Shown: one piece after another, positions 1 to 6,510 of the stretch
Layout: the number at the start of each line of letters is the position of its first letter
Position numbering within the stretch: position 1 is the stretch's first letter
DNA from: Chrysochromulina parva
Taxonomy: Eukaryota; Haptophyta; Prymnesiales; Chrysochromulinaceae
NCBI GenBank assembly: GCA_002887195.1
Contig: PJAB01001400.1
Coordinates: forward strand, 1-14,752
Direction of reading: 5' to 3'
Length of the DNA: 14,752 bases
Made by a program: the position numbers and the translations under genes
Notes under the pieces: generated by a model
Database searches by the model: none
Told to the model about the DNA's origin: nothing
The model's input: only the letters and a program-made list of their open reading frames with translations

Positions 1-492
1 TCGAAGTCGGTGTGCTGGGTGGCGAGCATGGCGACGAAAAGCAGGCGGACGGAGCAGCAGCGCATGCAAAATGCCTGCGAGTGCGCCCACGAATGACGTG
101 CGAGCCCGGAAAGTGCGCAGTACCCGTAAACGATTGGTTTTTCCTTTTTTATCGAGTGACAACACGAACACTCTGGAATTTGGTCACATACTAGCTAGCA
201 GCTGTCAAGTCAAGTCAAGTCAAGGAGGTGAACTCTTCCGGGACTGAAAAGTAGTGTCAAGTCAAGTCAAGTCAAGTCTGTAGGAGGTGAACACTCGTCC
301 GGCACTGAAAAGAATATTTGTCATTTGTCTCACAGGTGTCCGTAGTCCGGGCTGAATGTAACGCGGCTGCACGCCATGACGCGGCGCCAGCGCCGACCAG
401 CGCGACCACCCTCGACCCAGAGCAGCCAATGTGTGCGGCAGCTCCCTCGACGCGCCTCGCCGGTCAAACGCGCCACGCCTGTCGCCTCGCGA
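1..492. other. Non-coding flank, 3' side of the zinc-module gene
   Basis: No open frame here resembles a protein. The stretch lies downstream of the stop of the minus-strand gene that ends at 493 and would hold its 3' UTR. Apart from the TCAAG-rich duplicated block at 204-312, I see no RNA gene or recognisable element. Confidence 0.5.
204..312. repeat. Duplicated block headed by (TCAAG)n
   Basis: Two imperfect copies lie side by side (204-251 and 256-312). Each begins with a run of TCAAG pentamers, continues with AGGAGGTGAAC, and ends in a CCGG..ACTGAAAAG segment. The second copy carries a few extra bases (CTGT and AC/GT insertions). This is a local tandem duplication with pentamer slippage. 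No function is evident. Confidence 0.85.
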
Positions 493-1755
493 TCATCTAC
501 GGCAGCAGAGGTTGCATGCGTCGAGCTCTGGCCGGCTGGTGACCTCGAATAATTCATTCGCGCTGCGTAGCCCGCTGCAGCACCTGTCGGTGTGGTACTT
601 CTTGCCCGTGCGCGTCGTGTAGTAGACGTGCCGAGCCACGAGGGGTCTCGGTAGATGACCGCTGATGACCGCTGATGACCTCTGATGACCTGTAGTAGAC
701 GTGTAGCAGACGTGCCGAGCAGACATCAGCGCAGTCGAGGGCGCTCGGATGAGCGGCTTTGCATTCACACCGGCGCAGATGAGCGGCTTTGCATTCACAC
801 CGGCGCAGATATTGCACAGGCGGCGCCCACCCGTGCTTGCGACTGGCCTCACGTCAGCCTGCCGCAGTCCACTACACTTCGGTGTCAGATGATAGCAGGC
901 GCCACCGCCGGTCACAGTGATGTAGTAGCCAGTCTCACGCGCCGTCATGGGCGCCGTCGCCGGACGCTGAGTCGTCGCGTGACGACTTGCCGCCTGAGCG
1001 TGCTCCGCCAGCGAGATCGTGCTCGAGACAGCGCCCTGAGCGTGCTCCAGCTCTGAGGCCATCTCTGCCGCCCGGCAGCGCAGCTCAGTCGCCACTTCTG
1101 CCTCAACATCCCTACGCCGCGAAGCCCGTGCACTCGCCTCCGCGAGCCAGTCAGGGGTAGAGTCGCCCGGCCCTGGCGGAGAAGGGGGAGCAGGGGCGGC
1201 CGAGGAGATCAGGCCCTCATCCTTCAGCGCGTTGAGCACCTTCTCTCGCGTGAGAGCCGTCAAGCACTCGGTGAACCGGGGCAGAGCGCAGAACATGGCG
1301 AGGTCGGCGACGCTGAAGACCTCCTCTCGCTCGAGAGCTTCGTGCGTCCGATCGAGGATACGGCAGTCCAACCACTTCGAAAGCCAATCGCGAAGCGAAG
1401 TCTTCAAACATAGCTCATCAAAGTCAGACGGCGCAACCGAGGGGGGAGTGGGAGGCGGCGCAGCCACTACACATTGCAACTTCTCCATCTCGTGCCGAGC
1501 CACCGACTCGTCAAAGTCAGCAGGGCGATCGTACTGGGCCACGCCCGCCTCGTTCCAGAAGTAGGTTGTGCCGCTGGCGTTCTTGCCCGTGTACCAGACC
1601 ATGGTGTCCGAGCTCACGAGCACGTGCGTCTCCATGGAAGCTCCCGCCGGCTTGGATGATGGACTCTCGGCAACTGCTGGAGCACTTGCCGCTGCACCGC
1701 GCGACATTTCCATTGAGCACCGCCTCGCGCAATATTCATACACTGGCCTCCTCAC
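493..1755 (-). CDS. WW-like / helical / twin zinc-module protein (420 aa)
   Basis: I do not recognise a named orthologue. Residues 52-78 resemble a WW domain (W54, then TTYFWNE, then QYDRP), with the second tryptophan replaced by tyrosine. Residues 118-178 are a helical SAM-like stretch (LRDWLSKWLD ... EKVLNAL), and 205-260 is Ala/Glu/Arg-rich and probably coiled. The C-terminal part holds two copies of a small Cys/His module of the form YY-x-TG-x-YH-x4-C-x2-L ... C-x2-C. Putative ligands are H289, C294, C314, C317 and H388, C393, C414, C417. Similar modules occur at the C-termini of bacterial nucleases and Ada-like proteins. The region between the modules contains a 30-bp duplication and a minisatellite read in frame. 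The start could be Met1, Met15 or Met17. The gene is divergent from the TM9SF gene. A cytosolic or nuclear adaptor role is only a guess. Confidence 0.65.
   Translation of the reverse strand: MRRPVYEYCARRCSMEMSRGAAASAPAVAESPSSKPAGASMETHVLVSSDTMVWYTGKNASGTTYFWNEAGVAQYDRPADFDESVARHEMEKLQCVVAAPPPTPPSVAPSDFDELCLKTSLRDWLSKWLDCRILDRTHEALEREEVFSVADLAMFCALPRFTECLTALTREKVLNALKDEGLISSAAPAPPSPPGPGDSTPDWLAEASARASRRRDVEAEVATELRCRAAEMASELEHAQGAVSSTISLAEHAQAASRHATTQRPATAPMTARETGYYITVTGGGACYHLTPKCSGLRQADVRPVASTGGRRLCNICAGVNAKPLICAGVNAKPLIRAPSTALMSARHVCYTSTTGHQRSSAVISGHLPRPLVARHVYYTTRTGKKYHTDRCCSGLRSANELFEVTSRPELDACNLCCRR
654..692. repeat. CTGATGACC minisatellite inside an exon
   Basis: About four 10-bp units (GATGACCGCT / GATGACCTCT) lie in the minus-strand gene. 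On the coding strand they read GGTCATCAG and are translated as GHQRSSAVISGH. They are flanked by two near-identical 20-bp copies (617-636 and 701-720, one mismatch), which encode the start of a zinc module. The array therefore follows a broken extra copy of that module. Confidence 0.85.
748..807. repeat. 30-bp exact tandem duplication in the coding sequence
   Basis: Two exact 30-bp copies (748-777, 778-807) duplicate ten residues (ICAGVNAKPL) just after the CxxC of the first zinc module. The frame is kept because the unit is a multiple of three. Confidence 0.9.
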
Positions 1756-1944
1756 CTGGTTTGCGCTCGCTCGCTCGCATTTGTAAGGAAAAACCTGGCA
1801 TTCGGAGCCACGGAACTTGGAACTTGAGACCGTCGAGCCGCTCGAGCGAGAGCGCGCGCGCCGCCTGAGCTTCTCGTCTCAAGTTTACTCGGTTTGTTTG
1901 TGTGTTCATAGCCTTGACGATTTTCACAGACTTCGGGCGCCACA
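1756..1944. promoter_or_regulatory. Probable bidirectional promoter
   Basis: This is a 189-nt gap between the divergent starts of the zinc-module gene (-) and the TM9SF gene (+). It must carry the 5' leaders and promoters of both. I see no clear TATA box. A CT/CGCT-rich segment and a GCGCGCGCC run are the only compositional marks. The assignment rests on position alone. Confidence 0.45.
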
Positions 1945-4664
1945 ATGCGGTCCTGCATTCTGTGTATCGCCGCGCTGGCCGCGCCATCGCCATGCGCGGC
2001 CTTCTACCTGCCTGGCGTCGCGCCACGCGACTACCTGCCGGGCGAGAAGGTCGAGCTTAAGGTCAACAAGCTCTCGTCCACGAAGACGCAGCTGGTGCGC
2101 TGAGCTGCCGCTCACCCTGCCTGTGCCTTGCGCACGCGCCGCCTCACAACCTCTGGAGTACACGCGTGTGCTGCTGACGTTCGCTCGCTCCTGGCAGCCT
2201 TACGAGTACTACCTGCTGCCCTTCTGCCAGCCGGAGGTCCTGGAGACCGTCGCCGAGAACCTCGGCGAGGTGTTGCGCGGCGACAAGATCATGAACTCGC
2301 TGTACGAGCTCAAGATGGGCGTCGAGGAGACGTGCAAGATCCTGTGCCGCAAGGAGCTCACGAACGCTGAGGCCAAGGAGTTTGCCGTGCGAGTGGAGGA
2401 GGATTACCGCGTCCACTGGGTGATGGATAACCTGCCGTCGGCCACGAAGGTGCACGCCCAGCTGCCACCCCGCCACCGGGCGGCGATCGCTGCACCGCTC
2501 GGTGTACGCTGCCTCCCATTGCTTGCTCACCTGCCGGCGCGCCTGCTCTGCTTTGGCGCAGTACGTCGACGAGACCAACCCGGCCAAGCCGGTCACGATC
2601 TATGACCTTGGGTTCCCTCTGGGGTTCAAGGGCTCGGCCGACATCCCGGGCACCAAGGAAGGTGTGCCCTACCTCAACAACCACCTCCTGCTGACGATCA
2701 AGTACGCGCCGCCCGCGCGGCACGCGGCACTCCGCGCAGCACGCGCCACTCCGTGCACCACGCGGCAGCAGTGGCGGCGGCGGCGGCTACATGCGTGAGG
2801 ACCAGCACGGCCGCCGACCCATGAAATCTGTCATCAGTCATCAGTCATCACTGATGGGATCTGTCATCACGGCCGCCGTCCCATGAAATCTGTCCTCGCT
2901 ATTGGGCGCGGTGAGCGAGCGGTCGAGCGGAGAGCGCTGGATACACTTGAGGCGGCCCGTGGCGATGACCAATTGCATGCGTGGCGATGACCAATTGCAT
3001 GCGTGGCGATGACCAATTGCATGCGGCGGCAAGGCACACCCATCGGCGCCCTTCCCTCCCTCTCCGGCTCCAATGCCGCCACATGCGCACTCACCGCCGC
3101 CGCCGCCGCCGCCACGTGTGAACTTGCTCCAGGTACCATAAGGACGATTCGTTCGACGGTGCACGCATCGTGGGCTTCGAAGTGGAGCCTTCCTCAGTCA
3201 AGCACGCGATCAAGGATAGCTGGAAGGGTGCGGACACCCAACTGTCCACGTGCGGAGGCTCGGCGAGTGCGGTGCCTCTCTCGGTGGCCACCGGCGGCGA
3301 GGTGATCTTCACGTATGACGTCAAGTGGGAGGCGAGCGAGATCAAATGGGCGAGCCGTTGGGATACTTACCTGCTCATGGGCGACGAGCAGGTGGGCGCC
3401 TGAGCTCGGCGCGAGCTCCGCGCGAGCTCCGCGCGAGCCTCTGACTGCCTCTGATGGTCACTGAGTGCCTCTGAGTGCCTCCGATTGCAGATCCATTGGA
3501 TTTCAATCGTCAACTCGTCGATGATCTGATGATGATCTGATGACCTCTGATGACCTCCCTCATCAGATCCATTGGTTCTCAATCGTCAACTCGTTGATGA
3601 TCGTGCTCTTCCTGACTGGCATGGTGGCCATGATCATGATGCGCACGCTGCACCGCGACTTGGATCGTTACAGGCAGGCCGAGTCGCAGGAGGATGTGGA
3701 GGAGGAGACGGGATGGAAGCTCGTGCACGGCGACGTCTTCCGGCCGCCGCGGAATCCGATGCTCCTGTCGGTGCTCATCGGCACCGGCGTGCAGACGCTG
3801 TGCATGGGGGTCATCACGATGATCTTCGCCGTGCTCGGGTTCCTCTCGCCTGCCAACCGCGGAGGCCTCATGACGGCCGCTCTGCTGCTGTACGTCTTCA
3901 TGGGCGTACCCGCTGGCTTCACCTCCGCCTTCCTGCACAAGACGCTCAAGGGGCAGGACTGGAAGAAGAACATCGTGCTCACCTCGTGCCTGCTCCCGGG
4001 CATCGTCTTCCTCGTCTTCTTCATCCTCAACTTCTTCTTGTGGGGAGAAAAGTCGTCCGGCGCTGTGCCCTTCGGGACCATGTTCGCGCTGCTCGTCCTC
4101 TGGTTTGGCATCTCCGTGCCGCTCGTCTTCCTCGGCAGCTACTTTGGCTACCGCAAGAAGCCCCCCGACTTCCCCGTGCGCATCAACCAGATCCCGCGCC
4201 AAGTGCCGGAGCAGGTGTGGTACATGCAGCCGGCCTTCTCGATCACCGTGGGCGGCGTGCTCCCCTTCGGGGCCGTCTTCATCGAGCTCTTCTTCATCCT
4301 CTCCTCCATCTGGCTGCACCAGTTCTACTACGTCTTCGGCTTCCTCCTCCTCGTCTTCCTCATCCTCATCGTCACGTGCGCTGAGATCTCGATCGTCATG
4401 TGCTACTTCCAGCTGTGCGCCGAGGACTACCACTGGTGGTGGCGCTCCTTTTTGACCTCGGGCTCGTCGGCGGGCTACATGTTTGCCTACTCGGTCTTCT
4501 ACTTCTACACGAAGCTCGAGATCACAAAGCCCATCTCGGCGCTCCTCTACTTTAGCTATATGGGGATCACCGCGCTCATCTTCTTCCTGCTCACCGGCAC
4601 CATCGGCTTCTATGCGTGCTACTGGTTCGTCTTCAAGATCTTTTCGGCCATCAAGGTCGACTGA
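1945..4664 (+). CDS. TM9SF: Transmembrane 9 superfamily protein (nonaspanin, TM9SF2/4-like), five exons
   Basis: Spliced exons 1945-2094, 2198-2449, 2562-2701, 3133-3391 and 3567-4664 give 632 aa, the family's usual size. Introns are GT...AG: GTGCGC..GGCAG, GTGCAC..CGCAG, GTACGC..TCCAG, GTGGGC..ATCAG. Residues 1-19 form a signal peptide. The mature N-terminus FYLPGVAPRDY and KTQLPYEYY across the first junction are family hallmarks. The lumenal domain ends in IKWASRWDTYL. Exon 5 carries the nine-helix part with GWKLVHGDVFRPPR, FLSPANRGG, RINQIPRQVPEQ, QLCAEDYHWWWRSF and LLTGTIGFYA. The C-terminus KVD is the KxD/E COPI-binding Golgi-retention signal. Nonaspanins act in Golgi/endosomal membranes, in trafficking and membrane-protein sorting. 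From memory, the sequence around the first helix is closer to TM9SF2 than to TM9SF4. Intron 4 contains a decoy copy of the start of exon 5. Confidence 0.95.
2806..2894. repeat. 27-bp direct repeats flanking a TCATCAG array
   Basis: Copies of CACGGCCGCCG[A/T]CCCATGAAATCTGTC lie at 2806-2832 and 2868-2894. Between them is ATCAGTCATCAGTCATCACTGATGGG-type sequence. The arrangement (copy, minisatellite, copy) matches other loci in this window. Confidence 0.85.
2958..3024. repeat. 22-bp tandem repeat, three copies
   Basis: The unit CGTGGCGATGACCAATTGCATG recurs with an exact period of 22 from 2958, 2980 and 3002. It contains GATGACC, the core of the window's dominant minisatellite. It lies wholly within TM9SF intron 3. 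Confidence 0.9.
3392..3566 (+). other. TM9SF intron 4 with decoy exon start and minisatellite
   Basis: This 175-nt intron starts GTGGGC and ends CATCAG. At 3491-3526 it contains a 36-nt copy of the beginning of exon 5 (3567-3602) with three mismatches, preceded by its own acceptor-like TTGCAG (3485-3490). Read on, the decoy gives IHWISIVNSSMI and then a TGA. CTGATGATC/CTGATGACCTC units fill the space between the two copies. GCGCGAGCTCC repeats fill the 5' part. Confidence 0.85.
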
Positions 4665-5254
4665 TCGGCCGCCGCCGTGAGCACGCAGGCTAGTCGGACT
4701 CCCACAGAGGCGCAGGAGGCGAGCGCCGTCACGAGCGCTCCTTCGACAGGGCGGAGCGTGGCGGCACGCTGTCTCGTGGCCGGCGTGGGGGCACGGGTGC
4801 GTTGTGATTTCGTCGCCCCACGCGAGATGTTCAAGGGACTTGAGTCTTCCCTCAAAGAGCCATACGACCGGGGCGCATATCGGCGAGACGTGTGGCGGCC
4901 GGGCGCGCGTTTTTTTCGTGCATTTGATGGAAAATATTGCTAATACGTGCTATCTCGTCTGCACGTCTTCCTACTTAAACTACTGACTTAATCGCCCAGG
5001 TGCGTGTGTCGGCATGCCCCTGTCGCTGCTGCACGCTCGGACCTCGGTCGCCCGCCGGCGGCGGGTCGCGCTGAGGCGCCCCTGAGCCGGGCGGCCGGCG
5101 GCGGCGCAGACAACGCGCATCGCAAACACGCGAAGCGGTACTTTACACATGTTGACCGATGATGGATGTACGGCGTTCAGGAACGGCGATGCGGCGGCCG
5201 CCCCCCATCGACAGCATGTGTACCGGCAGGGTACCAATGACAATAATGCCCAAG
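4665..5254. other. Convergent 3' intergenic region
   Basis: This stretch separates the stop of TM9SF (+) from the stop of the 236-aa gene (-), so it should hold both 3' UTRs. It has an AT-richer part (about 4905-4990) and a very GC-rich part with a CCCGCC-GGC-GGCGGG hairpin-type inverted repeat near 5053-5067. The small open frames do not look like proteins. I see no RNA gene. Confidence 0.5.
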
Positions 5255-5965
5255 CTACTTGCCGACACTGCCCCAGTCTGCGGGCCTATCCTCCGCAAAG
5301 CGAGCCCGCGCGAGCTCGAGGATGGCCCACCGAATGTGCATGCTCTTCGCCTCCTCCATGGATTGCGGCTGTGCGCCGCCATTGGCCGAGACCGCTGCGG
5401 ACGTGCTCGCATCGGTGAAGAGCTCGGCCGCCTCCATCTCGGCGAGAGTCTCAGAGACGACCGTAGACAGCGCAAGGCGGGCGCGGCTCAGATGTGCGGG
5501 ATTGGTGCCACTCTCACTCGCCGCAATGAGCTCGGCGACTGAAGGGTAGTCCTCGAGCTCTGCAGCCAGCCGTGCCGTCAGCACGAGGGCGACGCCGAGC
5601 GTCGCGGGCGACGGTGCACCGTCTCCTTGGAAGACGAGGCCGGCCATCTCGATGTCGCCCAGCTCCTTGAGAAGCCTTGCCCTCTGCCCTTGGAGTTCCT
5701 CCTCGTCTAGTTCGAGCGCGCGCAAATCGACCGATTTGCCCGCGGCCAACTGCATCATCTCCTGCTCTGCCGCCTCACAAGTTGAAGCCGAGAGGCCAGC
5801 CGAGAGGGCCGAGAGCGGCAACTTCAGCGTACGTTCAGGCGACGCGGCTCTCGCGGCGATCAGACAGGTCCGCCGAACGTGCTGCGCCGTGTTGCCAGTA
5901 GGTGAGGAAACGACGGCTGCTGTCAGCCCAAGAGCCCATGAGAGGAGAGCGGGAGCGACGACCAT
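5255..5965 (-). CDS. Unrecognised Ala/Leu/Glu-rich protein with N-terminal signal (236 aa)
   Basis: I do not recognise a family. The first 18-20 residues (MVVAPALLSWALGLTAAVVS) form a good signal peptide or the first part of a bipartite targeting leader. The next segment (HVRRTCLIAARAASPERTLK) is basic and hydroxylated, and could be a transit peptide if the product enters a complex plastid. The rest is predicted mostly helical. It has an acidic stretch (LRALELDEEELQGQRARLLKELGDIEM) and an RWAILELARARFAEDRPADWGSVGK end. There is one cysteine pair region near the N-terminus and no catalytic motif that I can name. It has a single exon. The start ATG follows an A-rich stretch (AGAAAAATGG). A lumenal or plastid protein is inference. 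Confidence 0.6.
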   Translation of the reverse strand: MVVAPALLSWALGLTAAVVSSPTGNTAQHVRRTCLIAARAASPERTLKLPLSALSAGLSASTCEAAEQEMMQLAAGKSVDLRALELDEEELQGQRARLLKELGDIEMAGLVFQGDGAPSPATLGVALVLTARLAAELEDYPSVAELIAASESGTNPAHLSRARLALSTVVSETLAEMEAAELFTDASTSAAVSANGGAQPQSMEEAKSMHIRWAILELARARFAEDRPADWGSVGK

Positions 5966-6180
5966 TTTTCTGCCTGATTATGTTTGTGAAAACCTAGCAT
6001 GGAGTCCTCACCTGAGTGGTGTGAATACCGTAAGCAACTTGACAATATTGAAAACAAGTCCAAGCAGCCACGTGTACCCAAAGTACCGATTGCGTATCAC
6101 TAATCCGTAATCGTACGTACCTCCTTGAAGTTTGATCTGATGCATGAAACTTGAAAAGCTGAGCCCCAGGCGGCTAGTTC

Positions 6181-6510
6181 TTAAGCGCACGAGCACACCA
6201 CGGCTGGGGCCACGTCGCCCGTCAAGTACGCGTAGCTGGCGTACATCGAGAGCTTGGTGGAGATGGGGATGGCCGCCTCCGGGCTCGCCATGAAGGCCGC
6301 TGGATCGCTGACTTTGAATGTAACGCCCGCGTACTCGACGGTGGCAGCGCCGTCCTCGTCCAGCACAGTCAGAGCAGCGCAGCCGTTGGGGTTGCATGCC
6401 GGAGGAGGGTGGGCAAGGGCCATGAGACCATCGAGAGTGCCTAAGGCCATGAGAGCGCCTAGGGCCAGCCAGAGGACACCGAGCACCCCCGGGGCCGAGG
6501 GCACGAGCAT
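6181..6510 (-). CDS. Alternative reading of the last exon: small secreted protein (109 aa)
   Basis: If the splice 6738-6521 is wrong, this stretch could be an independent gene starting MLVPSAPGVLGVLWLALG. That would be a signal-peptide-like start followed by an acidic domain (CNPNGCAALTVLDEDG ... FKVSDPAAFMASPE) and a CSCA end. The same frame joins exon 3 of the fusion gene without a shift (VVAG-ALNMLV), so I prefer the exon interpretation. No family is recognised. Confidence 0.3.
   Translation of the reverse strand: MLVPSAPGVLGVLWLALGALMALGTLDGLMALAHPPPACNPNGCAALTVLDEDGAATVEYAGVTFKVSDPAAFMASPEAAIPISTKLSMYASYAYLTGDVAPAVVCSCA

Larger units (their letters stand above)
2702..3132 (+). other. 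TM9SF intron 3, repeat-rich
   Basis: This 431-nt intron splits the codon AA|G, so the spliced product reads TIKYHKDD. It holds a 27-bp direct repeat (2806-2832 and 2868-2894, one mismatch) around a TCATCAG array at about 2832-2867. It also contains a three-copy 22-bp tandem repeat at 2958-3024 and a GCC-repeat run near 3095-3112. Confidence 0.8.

Noticed and set aside
1817..2605. 262-aa open frame beginning upstream of the TM9SF gene
   Set aside because: Only its middle (2198-2449) is real coding sequence, as exon 2. The rest reads through promoter, exon 1 in the wrong frame, and introns.
3579..4433. 284-aa minus-strand open frame rich in Glu/Asp under TM9SF exon 5
   Set aside because: It is the complement of Phe/Leu/Ile codons of membrane helices, which reads as acidic repeats. 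It is a shadow of a well-identified gene.
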